A stretch of DNA of 64,000 nt from Fusibacter sp. A1. Its GTDB lineage: Bacteria > Bacillota > Clostridia > Peptostreptococcales > Acidaminobacteraceae. Made by a program: the position numbers and the translations under genes. Numbering within the stretch: the first letter of the stretch is position 1; each line of letters opens with the position of its first letter. This document shows positions 54,655 to 63,085 of the stretch, in pieces. Under the pieces are notes generated by a model, which was not told the DNA's origin, made no database searches, and saw nothing but the letters and a program-made list of their open reading frames with translations. The stretch is taken from contig NZ_QQWI01000006.1 in the NCBI RefSeq assembly GCF_004125825.1, forward strand, positions 186,001 through 250,000. The letters are read 5' to 3'.

Positions 54655-55275
54655 TCAGACTCTCTCTCCCCATTCGCTATAGAATTCCTCTAAGAACTCA
54701 AGCATAAACAGATGTCTCTTCTCGGCGAGTCTCGTTCCTGTTTCAGTATGCATCAAGGCTTTCAGTTTCAGGAGTTTTTCATGAAAATGGGATATGCTAT
54801 CTTCTCCCGGCGCATCGGGTGTATGCTCAGGCGAGTAAATCGCCCTACCTGCATGTCCGCCAAAAGCGAAAGTTCTAGCGATTCCGATGGCTCCTAAAGC
54901 ATCTAGACGATCCGCATCTTGCACGATCTTCCCTTCTATGGTTGTAAGCACATGTTTGTTTTTTCCGCCTTTAAAGGAGATGTTGTTGATGATGTAAATA
55001 ACATGGTCGATCTGCTCGTCACTTATTTCAGAACCCCATAGGCAGTCCTTTACCATCCTCGCCCGGTCCTCGTCACCATATCCCAACTTGTGATCCATCA
55101 CATCATGAAGTAGCGCTGCGATTTCAATCACATCGGTATCAACAGCCCCCTCCCCTTGAGCGATAAGAAGAGCTGCTGAGTAAACCCGTTTAGTGTGATA
55201 CCAATCATGTCCCGAAGTATCCCCGTTCAGACCGTTTTTTGCGAAATCTATTACTTTTCTTATTATAGCTTTCAA
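54655..55275 (-). CDS. HD-domain phosphohydrolase
   Basis: TTG 55275, behind AAAGGAGG, is the likely start (206 residues). HDWYHTKRVYSAALLIA carries the first His, LLHDVMDHKLG the HD pair, and VQDADRLDALGAIGIARTF the last Asp. This order is that of YedJ/YpgQ-like metal-dependent phosphohydrolases acting on nucleotides. GYP is absent, so it is not a c-di-GMP enzyme of the HD-GYP type. Confidence 0.88.
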   Translation of the reverse strand: MKAIIRKVIDFAKNGLNGDTSGHDWYHTKRVYSAALLIAQGEGAVDTDVIEIAALLHDVMDHKLGYGDEDRARMVKDCLWGSEISDEQIDHVIYIINNISFKGGKNKHVLTTIEGKIVQDADRLDALGAIGIARTFAFGGHAGRAIYSPEHTPDAPGEDSISHFHEKLLKLKALMHTETGTRLAEKRHLFMLEFLEEFYSEWGERV

Positions 55276-55421
55276 AATAGACCTCCTTTTTTTATTATCA
55301 ATCAATTTTATCAAGTAGCATATTAATTATATCAATTTCTCATATACTTCTAGTTTGTCTCTAATGTTCTCTTAATGATTTCTGTATATACTTAGTTCAT
55401 CTTATTAAAGGAGGACTTATC

Positions 55422-56705
55422 ATGTCAACTTCATCATCCCTCAATCGGACTGAAAAAAGAAACACCTTTTTGCTTATAGCAGGACTCGGGGTTTCAAGAA
55501 TCGGCACACTCGCATTTAGTTTTGCAATTGGCTTATACATACTCAATCGTACCGGTTCCGGCATGTCATTTGCGATTTCGATGATTCTAAGTGCGCTTCC
55601 TCGTATTATTTTATCACCTTTGGCCGGAATCTGGGCAGATAAGTTCGACAAGAAAAAAATCGCAGTCATTGGAGATCTGCTAAGTGGTATAGTTGTTCTG
55701 TTCTTGCTATTACAGCCGTCAATATCCATTATTTCATTGTTTATCGTGACGGCATTGCTTTCTTCAATCAACACCTTCTTTGATCTCGCGCTTTCAGCAG
55801 CCATTCCCAATATGGTACGCGAAGAGAACTTAATGAAGCTGAACGGTTCAAAAGAAGCTTTCATGGCCATCGCCTCTATCATGGGACCGGTAGCCGGTGG
55901 CATCATGTATGGATTCGGTTCAATTGAATTTATCATCTTGATCAATGGTGTATCCTTCATATTATCCGGTATTTCAGAGATGTTCATCGACTTCAAGGTC
56001 AACTCGACCATGGAGCAACCAGATCAAAACACCAAGCTTAAGGAATCTTTTGTCGTCGTCAGATCCTTCATCAAGAAAAACCCGGTATTTTCCTATATGC
56101 TCATCTTGTCCTTAGGATATAATTTCGCCCTAACCTTTGGAATCAACGTACCGCTGACTTATCTGATGAACACGATCTTAAAGATTGATCCAAAGTTCAT
56201 CGGTGTGATTGAAGCCGGTTTTCCAATCGGGGCACTTCTTGGTGCGATCTACATCTCGCGCGGTGCTATCGAAAACGCCTATAGGAAGATGTTTATCAGT
56301 TCCACTCTTCTAGGCCTTGGAATCGTCTGTGCGGCACTGCCTTTTGTCTTTAAAATCGACTTTTCCCAAGTATTCAACGTCATTTACCTTGGAGGCTTTT
56401 TCGTAATTGCCGGATTCACCCTATCCGTGATCAACGTACCTGTCGGTACGAGAATGCAGCAACTGATTCCAGAAGAAATCAGAGGTCGGGTCTTCAGCCT
56501 ATTCGGTGTGATCGGCGGACTTTTAGTTCCTTTCGCGCTGCTTTTAAGCGGGTCCCTTATCGAGATACTCTCAGCGCAACCGCTCATTATCGCAGCTGGT
56601 ATCCTGGTAGTCGTGCTTACTTTCCTCTTTATGACCAAACCGGAACTCAAGGTCCTGTTTGTCGATTCTAAGGACAGCGAGCAGCATATAAAACAGGCAG
56701 TCTGA
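55422..56705 (+). CDS. MFS transporter (MFS_3-like efflux protein)
   Basis: This 427-residue protein has about twelve hydrophobic segments. The loop after TM2 reads GIWADKFDKKKI, a variant of motif A. LSAAIPNMVREENLMKLNGSKEAFMAIASIMGPVAGG is typical of the MFS_3 group that includes macrolide and siderophore exporters. AAAGGAGGAC precedes the ATG. Substrate unknown. Ends at a hairpin at 56719. Confidence 0.88.
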   Translation: MSTSSSLNRTEKRNTFLLIAGLGVSRIGTLAFSFAIGLYILNRTGSGMSFAISMILSALPRIILSPLAGIWADKFDKKKIAVIGDLLSGIVVLFLLLQPSISIISLFIVTALLSSINTFFDLALSAAIPNMVREENLMKLNGSKEAFMAIASIMGPVAGGIMYGFGSIEFIILINGVSFILSGISEMFIDFKVNSTMEQPDQNTKLKESFVVVRSFIKKNPVFSYMLILSLGYNFALTFGINVPLTYLMNTILKIDPKFIGVIEAGFPIGALLGAIYISRGAIENAYRKMFISSTLLGLGIVCAALPFVFKIDFSQVFNVIYLGGFFVIAGFTLSVINVPVGTRMQQLIPEEIRGRVFSLFGVIGGLLVPFALLLSGSLIEILSAQPLIIAAGILVVVLTFLFMTKPELKVLFVDSKDSEQHIKQAV

Positions 56706-56718
56706 TCAAAAAAGTGAG

Positions 56719-56748
56719 AACCGCATTCCACGATCATAGAATGCGGTT
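56719..56748. terminator. Bidirectional terminator
   Basis: AACCGCATTC / GAATGCGGTT stem with a T-run on the right and A-run on the left. Confidence 0.85.
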
Positions 56749-56760
56749 TTTTTATACACG

Positions 56761-57321
56761 TTAAAACTCAAAAAACTCAATAATCTTATCGGCGACAGCT
56801 TCAGGTGTCATCTTGGAATTGTTGATTCTTAGGTAATTGTTATGATCGACTTCACCTGGTTCTGAGTTAAGTCTGTATTTTTCAAGGCTCTTTACCAACT
56901 CATTGTGTGACCGCTGTGTATCCCGCTTAGAAGCCTTTTCCTGTAGCCTTAGCGGAGTCATATTCCGATCAATTCTGGTTTCAAGATCCGCCTCCAGTTC
57001 TACGATATAGGTTTGAGCGCCGTTTTTTTCAAATAAGCTAAGTAGCTCCTTCACATATTCATACTCGCTTTCCAGGTTAAAGGCCCATACATAGGTGAAA
57101 ATCATCCCCGCACCATCCGATTCAGCCATGGTTTTGAAAAGCTCTTTTCTAAAGGTATGGATGATATGCTGCGCTTCTTTTGTAGCGTAGTCGAAAAACT
57201 GAAGTGCAAGCTCGATGGTCATGTGGTTGTGAAACAGTTTAAGCCCCGTTTTTTCAGCGAGTGACATCCCTACAGTCATCTTTCCTACAGCCTGTGGTCC
57301 GGTAATCAGTACAAATTTCAT
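56761..57321 (-). CDS. P-loop kinase-like protein (shikimate-kinase-like)
   Basis: ATG 57321 (GGAGG upstream) gives 186 residues. A Walker A-like loop (ITGPQAVGKMTVG) is followed by the lid-type helices of small-molecule kinases. LEADLETRIDRNMTPLR is a nucleotide-monophosphate-kinase-like arginine region. The substrate is not evident. A related AAA-family label would also fit. It lies convergent to the MFS gene and 114 bp from the divergent winged-helix gene. Confidence 0.8.
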   Translation of the reverse strand: MKFVLITGPQAVGKMTVGMSLAEKTGLKLFHNHMTIELALQFFDYATKEAQHIIHTFRKELFKTMAESDGAGMIFTYVWAFNLESEYEYVKELLSLFEKNGAQTYIVELEADLETRIDRNMTPLRLQEKASKRDTQRSHNELVKSLEKYRLNSEPGEVDHNNYLRINNSKMTPEAVADKIIEFFEF

Positions 57322-57435
57322 AAGCGCCTCCATAAATGATATTGTCGTAAATCTTAGCATAATAGGACTTATAATTCAACACAAGTTCATCCACAATCGC
57401 AGTTTTTTTAGGTATAATGGATGTAAGGAGACGAT

Positions 57436-58641
57436 ATGAAAACTGATTATAGCTTTACCAAAACTCAAGCAAGAAGATTTATCCTACTTCATCAGCAGCT
57501 TTTGGGCGAGTCAAATCAAAACACACCGCCAAAAGAAGCCATCATGAACTATCTCAATAAGGTAAGGTCCATACAGTATGATCCCCTCGATGTGGTCGGA
57601 CGCAATACTGACCTTGTTCTTCAATCAAGGGTGCACGGCTACAGACGACACTATCTGACAGAGCTGCTTTATAAAGAAAAGCTCTTGCTTGACGGGTGGG
57701 ATAAGATGATGTCCATCGTCTTATCAGAGGATTGGTCCTACCTAGAACCCATAAGAAAAGCAATGACACACAGCGTTAAGGCTACTCTGAGAAACAGAAA
57801 GTCAATCGAAGCCCTTGAACTTGTCGATGCCATCCATGAACATATCAAGAAAAGCGGTCCTACACGAACCAAGGACCTTGACATGGGAAAAACAGAACGG
57901 GGCGTATGGGGCCATGGCAAGCTCTCGAGCGCCGCCCTGGACTACATGTTTCACGAAGGCAGCTTATGCGTCGAAAACAAAGAACATGCGATCAGGTGCT
58001 TTGATTTATCCTCCAGAATCGTCCCGGCAGAACACTACCATAAAAAGGTTGATTTCAGTTCAGACGAAGCGTTCTTTAAATGGTATTTGCTAAGAAGGTT
58101 ATCAAGCACCGGTCTATTATGGGCCAAAAGTGGTGGCGGTTGGTTGGGTCATGGCATATCAAAGGCCACGATCAGAAAACCGCTGCTTCATGAATTACAC
58201 CGTGAAGGACTTGTAAAGACCGTAGCCATCGAAGGATTTAAAGAGCCCTTCTATATGCTGACTTCTTTGACCGATTTGATCTCACAGCTTAACGATCCAC
58301 CTCAACCCATCTTCAAGTTTATCGCACCACTTGACAACTTGATGTGGGACAGGGACCTCATCGAGGATCTTTTCAATTTTAAATACCGGTGGGAAGTGTA
58401 TACCCCTGTCATCAAAAGAGAGTTCGGCTACTATGTTCTTCCAGTGCTAATGGGCGATACCTTTGTCGCAAGATTCGAACCCGAGCACTACAGGCAGGGC
58501 GACTTGTTGGTGATCAAACACTGGTGGTGGGAACCTGGCATAAAAGTTACCAAGAATTTGCTCAACCATAGAAAAAATGCTTTAAGACGGTTTTCGACTT
58601 ATCTGGGTGCAAAGGATTTTGTCATCGAAAAAGAGCATTAA
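57436..58641 (+). CDS. AlkZ/AlkX-type winged-helix DNA glycosylase-like protein
   Basis: This 401-residue protein of the HTH_42/YcaQ family starts TKTQARRFILLHQQLLG and has VRSIQYDPLDVVGRNTDLVLQSRV, which holds the Q-Y-D catalytic-type motif of AlkX-like enzymes (AlkZ has Q-x-Q). Members remove bulky or crosslinked bases from DNA by acting as three tandem winged helices. The C-terminal FVARFEPEHYRQGDLLVIKHWWWEPG is also characteristic. AAGGAG precedes the ATG. The lesion acted on is unknown. Confidence 0.85.
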   Translation: MKTDYSFTKTQARRFILLHQQLLGESNQNTPPKEAIMNYLNKVRSIQYDPLDVVGRNTDLVLQSRVHGYRRHYLTELLYKEKLLLDGWDKMMSIVLSEDWSYLEPIRKAMTHSVKATLRNRKSIEALELVDAIHEHIKKSGPTRTKDLDMGKTERGVWGHGKLSSAALDYMFHEGSLCVENKEHAIRCFDLSSRIVPAEHYHKKVDFSSDEAFFKWYLLRRLSSTGLLWAKSGGGWLGHGISKATIRKPLLHELHREGLVKTVAIEGFKEPFYMLTSLTDLISQLNDPPQPIFKFIAPLDNLMWDRDLIEDLFNFKYRWEVYTPVIKREFGYYVLPVLMGDTFVARFEPEHYRQGDLLVIKHWWWEPGIKVTKNLLNHRKNALRRFSTYLGAKDFVIEKEH

Positions 58642-58646
58642 AAAGC

Positions 58647-58680
58647 AAAGAGGCAATCATAAAAAAATGATCGCCTCTTT
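58647..58680 (+). terminator. Terminator of the winged-helix gene
   Basis: AAAGAGGCAATCAT pairs with ATGATCGCCTCTTT (one mismatch), followed by a T-run. Confidence 0.85.
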
Positions 58681-58766
58681 TTTTATAGAATATTGAATTT
58701 GCTGGCAAAAGCCTTCACGCGTGGTAAGCGCTTATCACACAAAATGATTTTAATCGATTTTTGATG

Positions 58767-59951
58767 TCATAGCTGCTTATAAGTAACACCTTGATGGGTG
58801 ACAAGCGCTATTTTCGGTGTGATTCCCAAATAGGCGGTTGTGACGTTCTTACCATAGTTCATTGAATCACCGCTAGAAAAAACAGTGATCACGCGACCGC
58901 CAAAAAATTCCTTAACGCCTTCCTTTTCCGCCTCATGTCCTCTAAACAAGACATCGATCCCCAAATAAGCGCTATAGGCTTCAAAGTGTTCCCTATTGTA
59001 CTTGAAGCGTCCTGAGTCCCAGTTTAGTTCGATATCACCTTCTCTAGGGTCGCTCCAGTAGATGTTCTGTACGATCGATCTGTCGACATGATCAAGAATT
59101 GACACATCAGTCAGTTTTGAGAGTGAATCGATATAATCGAACCAATGTTCCTTTTCAAGCAGAGGCCTTGCAATACCCGCATGGCAAGCCATATAAACCT
59201 TCTCATTTTTCTTGAAAACCGCAATGGTCGCCAGACTTTCAAAGAATGCAAGATAGTCAGAAAGTATCGGAGACAGGATACTTGGATTCTCTTTTTCAAG
59301 CGACCTGATAAAGGGAGGAAAATAATCGTTCGGATTCTCATGGTCTGGAATTCGATAAGGTGTCTTCACCGTCCCGTTATTCTCGATGTATCCGCCATCA
59401 TGATTCCCTCTTAAGAGGTAGACATGCTCAGGAAACACATATTTAAGCGCGAAAATCCAGTCCATCATCTCAAGATGCGCCTTTCCACGGTCGACGTAAT
59501 CCCCCATAAAAATCAATCGGATCGGAGTCCTGTCGGCGACTTTCTTGAAAAAGTCGCATGCTTTCAATATCGCTTTGCAGCTGATCGGATCGGAATGGAT
59601 ATCACCGATCATTACCGTTTCGATCGTATCCTCCACATCCGGCATGATATAGATGCGGTGGGCTCTGGCGACATGAGTTTGCAGTTTTAGTACCGGTGGA
59701 AACTGATTATGCTGCTTCAGCAACTTAGATAGACTCAGTGACTGTTCATTTCTATGAATCTTCATCACAAAAGCCATCAGGTCCTGCTGATCATGTATGA
59801 TACTGCTCAAATCATCCTGAAAGACATCCCCGATAACCGACCAACGGTGGTCAATCCAGTCCGCCATTTCAAGAAGCTTTCGCTCTGTCAATTCAGGATT
59901 CCTTTTTGCAACATCAGATTTTAAATTTTCTAGTTTTGAAATATATCCCAT
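58767..59951 (-). CDS. PPP-family metallophosphatase (Ser/Thr phosphatase-like)
   Basis: This 394-residue protein has an N-terminal helical region of about 110 residues. A phosphoesterase domain follows with GDIHSD, GDYVDRGKA and LLRGNHDGG in order. HAGIARP and FRGHE complete the metal site. It could dephosphorylate proteins or small molecules. The spacing is that of PPP enzymes. The N-terminal extension is unusual for bacterial PPP phosphatases and may bind a regulator. AGGAGG precedes the ATG. Confidence 0.9.
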   Translation of the reverse strand: MGYISKLENLKSDVAKRNPELTERKLLEMADWIDHRWSVIGDVFQDDLSSIIHDQQDLMAFVMKIHRNEQSLSLSKLLKQHNQFPPVLKLQTHVARAHRIYIMPDVEDTIETVMIGDIHSDPISCKAILKACDFFKKVADRTPIRLIFMGDYVDRGKAHLEMMDWIFALKYVFPEHVYLLRGNHDGGYIENNGTVKTPYRIPDHENPNDYFPPFIRSLEKENPSILSPILSDYLAFFESLATIAVFKKNEKVYMACHAGIARPLLEKEHWFDYIDSLSKLTDVSILDHVDRSIVQNIYWSDPREGDIELNWDSGRFKYNREHFEAYSAYLGIDVLFRGHEAEKEGVKEFFGGRVITVFSSGDSMNYGKNVTTAYLGITPKIALVTHQGVTYKQL

Positions 59952-59992
59952 ATAATCCTCCTAAACCTCTCATAGCCCAATATAGCATAAAA

Positions 59993-60028
59993 GCGTTGCA
60001 TCCGCCATGTTTTATGGGGATACAACGC
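59993..60028 (-). terminator. Terminator of valS
   Basis: GCGTTGTATCCCC pairs with its partner in the form GGATGCAACGC, followed by TTTTAT on the minus strand. Confidence 0.75.
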
Positions 60029-60065
60029 TGATATACCAGATGATGATTTGAGGCTTAAGGCTTGT

Positions 60066-62438
60066 TTAGGAAAGCTGCAGATACTCGATTTCAATTGCCT
60101 GTGTGCACGCTTTCAGGTCGGATGAAACCGAGTCCAACAGGTCTTCAAACTCAGGTTTAAGGGCAATCGTAAGCTTAGGCATCGTGTCCTTCATGGATAA
60201 CCCATGTTCCGACTTATACTTTCTGGACTCAGATAGGGCCGCCTTCACCGCATCGCCAAACATGAACAGCGAAGACGAAAAAGAGCTTTCAATCTCCCAT
60301 TCATGCTCATGGAGCATGGACTTTTCCTCATGGCTTGTATAAAAGGACTGATAGATTTCTTCAGTGATATGGGGCATGTAGATGCCGTAGCACTTCAGTA
60401 GTATGAGAAGGGTCTCGTAAACCGCTCTTTGGGCCGATTTTCTTTCACGTTCACCATGTTTTTCGGGCTGATAAAGGCGTTCCTTGACCAGTTCGATATA
60501 GTCGTCGCAGTAGTCGTTCCAGAAAAAATCGTCGATCAGCTGTCTTGCTGTTCCCATCTCGTAACGGTCAAGCGCATCGGCCATGTCACGTGTTGTCTTT
60601 CTCGCCCGTTCTAAAATCCAGCGGTCGATAGGCAGAAGCTCTATTGAGGCATCCCTTTGATAATCCCGCAAGTGCATCAGTGAAAACTTAGATGCGTTCC
60701 ACAGTTTGTTCATCAGCCGCTTGGCGGTTTCAAGTTCAGCCGTATCAAAGAAGGTGTCTGTGCCAAGCTTGTTGCCGGCAGTCCAGTACCTGATGGCATC
60801 GGCGGCATGATCCTTGATCAGGGCCTCTGGGGTCATCGTGCTGTTGCTCTTTGATTTGCTGATCTTCTCGCCTTTTTTCGCCAGTACGAATCCGCTGATC
60901 ATGATGTCCTTCCAGGGAATCTCACCTGTGTGGAAGATGCTCTTGGCAATGGAGTAAAACGCCCATGTCCTTATGATTTCATGCGCCTGGGCCCTCATGC
61001 TCATGGGTCCTTTAAGTTCTGTTCTCTCGTCGGGTTCCTGCCATTTCTTATTGATCATAGGAGTCATCGACGAGGTCATCCAGGTATCCATGACGGCCGA
61101 TTCGGCGCTAAAGCTGCGATGGCCGCAGGAACACGCGCTCTCAGGTGATGTCGACAGTGGATTGACAGGCAGCGCATCCATCTTGGCAAGCTTTATCGCA
61201 CCGCAGGCGTCGCAGTACCAAACCGGAAAAGGAACGCCGAAATACCGCTGACGCGAAATGCACCAGTCCCACTTTAAGTTTTCTACCCAGTGGATGTACC
61301 GTGATTTCATGTAGTAGGGATGCCAGTTGATCTGATCTGCCGCATCAAGAAATGCCTGCTTGTGAGGCATCAGTGAGATGTACCACTGCTTAGAGGGCAG
61401 TATTTCAATCGCACTGCCGCACCGCTCATGGGTCTGATAACTATGGTGTAGTTGCTCACTCTTAAGCAGGTATCCGTTTTTTTGAAGCCTACCGATGATT
61501 GCGGTTCTTGCATCCTTTACACTTAATCCGCCGATATCCGGTATGTTCGAGCTCATCAAGCCGTCAGCCGTGATTGTTTCTCTGTAGGGCAGCTCGTGTT
61601 TTTCATACCAGGTAAGATCCGTTACATCCCCGAATGTACAGCACATCACAAGCCCTGTGCCCTTATCCATTTCAGCCTGGTCATCCGCCAGAATCGCAAC
61701 CTCATGCCCGTAGATCGGAACCGTCGCCATTGTTCCGATCAAGTGCGAGTATCTGGAATCGTCCGGGTGGGCGAAAATGGCGACACAGCCATAGAGCATT
61801 TCAGGTCTGGTGGTTGCGATAGTTATGGGGTCGTTTTGTGTGTCGAATCTAATTTGGATAAAGTCCGTGTCCTTCTCATCCGATCCGATCTCAGCCTGGG
61901 CGATCGATGTCTGGCAGGTCGTGCACCAGAGTACCGGCGATTCTTTCGTGTAGGCCTTGCCCTCCTCGATCAGTTCGATCAAGGATCGCTGTGCGATCCG
62001 CTGGGTGGATTCGCTTATGGTCTGGTACTCAAGTGACCAATCTACAGAAAACCCGAGGGACTGCCAGAGTGATTTGAATTCAGCTTCGTATTTTTCAGTG
62101 GTTTTCAGGCAGAGCGCGCTGAAGGCTTCCCTTGACAGATCCTTGGCCCTTATCTTCTGTTCACGTTCCACAAGCCTCTCTGTGGGTAAGCCGTTGTCGT
62201 CAAAACCGAAGGGATAAAAAAGATTGTACCCCCTTATGCGTTTGTATCTTGCGATGATCTCGGCCTGGGTATACGAAAAGATATGGCCGATGTGGAGCGA
62301 ACCGCTTACTGTGGGTGGTGGCGTGTCGATACTGAAGACCGGCTTATATGAAGTTTTGTCATAGGCGTAAAGGTTTGCGTCCTTCCACAGGTCCTGAATT
62401 TTTTTGTCTTTGCTTTTAAAATCATAACGTTTTTCCAT
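60066..62438 (-). CDS. valS: Valyl-tRNA synthetase
   Basis: ATG 62438 (AAGGAG 6 nt upstream) gives 790 residues. PPPTVSGSLHIGH near the start carries HIGH (49-52). GEKISKSKSN near residue 525 is the KMSKS loop. Between them is the editing domain (TRPEMLYGCVAIFAHPDD...). WDWCISRQRYFGVPFPVWYCDACG and HRSFSAESAVMDTWMTSS are typical of class Ia enzymes. The protein is about 90 residues shorter than most bacterial ValRS and lacks the C-terminal coiled coil. It attaches valine to tRNA-Val. A T-box leader controls it. Confidence 0.95.
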   Translation of the reverse strand: MEKRYDFKSKDKKIQDLWKDANLYAYDKTSYKPVFSIDTPPPTVSGSLHIGHIFSYTQAEIIARYKRIRGYNLFYPFGFDDNGLPTERLVEREQKIRAKDLSREAFSALCLKTTEKYEAEFKSLWQSLGFSVDWSLEYQTISESTQRIAQRSLIELIEEGKAYTKESPVLWCTTCQTSIAQAEIGSDEKDTDFIQIRFDTQNDPITIATTRPEMLYGCVAIFAHPDDSRYSHLIGTMATVPIYGHEVAILADDQAEMDKGTGLVMCCTFGDVTDLTWYEKHELPYRETITADGLMSSNIPDIGGLSVKDARTAIIGRLQKNGYLLKSEQLHHSYQTHERCGSAIEILPSKQWYISLMPHKQAFLDAADQINWHPYYMKSRYIHWVENLKWDWCISRQRYFGVPFPVWYCDACGAIKLAKMDALPVNPLSTSPESACSCGHRSFSAESAVMDTWMTSSMTPMINKKWQEPDERTELKGPMSMRAQAHEIIRTWAFYSIAKSIFHTGEIPWKDIMISGFVLAKKGEKISKSKSNSTMTPEALIKDHAADAIRYWTAGNKLGTDTFFDTAELETAKRLMNKLWNASKFSLMHLRDYQRDASIELLPIDRWILERARKTTRDMADALDRYEMGTARQLIDDFFWNDYCDDYIELVKERLYQPEKHGERERKSAQRAVYETLLILLKCYGIYMPHITEEIYQSFYTSHEEKSMLHEHEWEIESSFSSSLFMFGDAVKAALSESRKYKSEHGLSMKDTMPKLTIALKPEFEDLLDSVSSDLKACTQAIEIEYLQLS

Positions 62439-62483
62439 TCTACTCTCCTTGTCTTCAAACATCAGCTATCCTATCATGCCAAT

Positions 62484-62735
62484 AAAAAACGCCCTAAGCA
62501 TATATGCTTAGGGCGACTGTTCGCGGTACCACCTAAATTAAGAGTAAACTCTTATCTCATCATGTACAGAGAAATCCTCGATACATTATCCAGATAACGG
62601 CGGAATCCGTTGGCGCCTACTTTACTTTTCGGGCCAAAGCTCAGAGACTACTTCGAGACACCCTTCACGAAGATTTTCACCGTCCATCTTCTCTCTAGGC
62701 ATCGGGTGTGCCTGTACTCCTTCTCGTCATTGCTC
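62484..62735 (-). promoter_or_regulatory. T-box leader of valS
   Basis: The T-box core AGGTGGTACCGCG lies at 62534-62522. A terminator hairpin (GCCCTAAGCA/TGCTTAGGGC) with a U-run follows at 62515-62484. Upstream is a stem I region with AGAGAGAAGATGG. The likely specifier is GUA at 62651-62649 (GAAGUAG), a valine codon. GUC next to it is the other possibility. Uncharged tRNA-Val should allow readthrough. Confidence 0.93.
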
Positions 62736-62753
62736 AAATTTTATATTGGACTC

Positions 62754-62782
62754 ATTATAGATCTAATATTCAAATAAGTCAA
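62754..62782 (-). promoter_or_regulatory. Promoter of valS
   Basis: TTGACT (62782-62777) and TATAAT (62759-62754) are 17 bp apart on the minus strand, just upstream of the T-box. Confidence 0.85.
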
Positions 62783-62819
62783 CAGGGAGGGGTGAAGAGT
62801 TTTTTGAAAAAAAAAGAGG

Positions 62820-63057
62820 GGGACGAGGGCTTTACCTCGCTTTGCTCGGGTTTTACCTTTGTGCTTCGCACTCAGGGCTTTACTTCGCTTGCGCTCAGGC
62901 TGTACTCGCTTTGCTCGGATTGTTGTGGCCTTTGGCCACGCAAGAGCTGTATTAGCCGTGGTCGAAGGCCACGTACAACCCAAGCGTCAGCGCCGTACAG
63001 CCTGAGTGCGCAGCACGAAAGTATAACCTGAGCGCAGCGAAGTACAACCCTCTCAAA
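62820..63057. repeat. Dispersed repeat, copy 3 (imperfect inverted form)
   Basis: Units such as TACTTCGCTTGCGCTCAGG and GTGCTTCGCACTCAGG on the left recur in reverse complement on the right (CCTGAGTGCGCAGCAC, CCTGAGCGCAGCGAAGTA), with a GTGGCC-rich centre. The units resemble those at 28585 and 32100. No gene is visible between 62783 and 63085. Confidence 0.7.
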
Positions 63058-63085
63058 ACTCAATCAACTAAACTCCCTTACCCTT

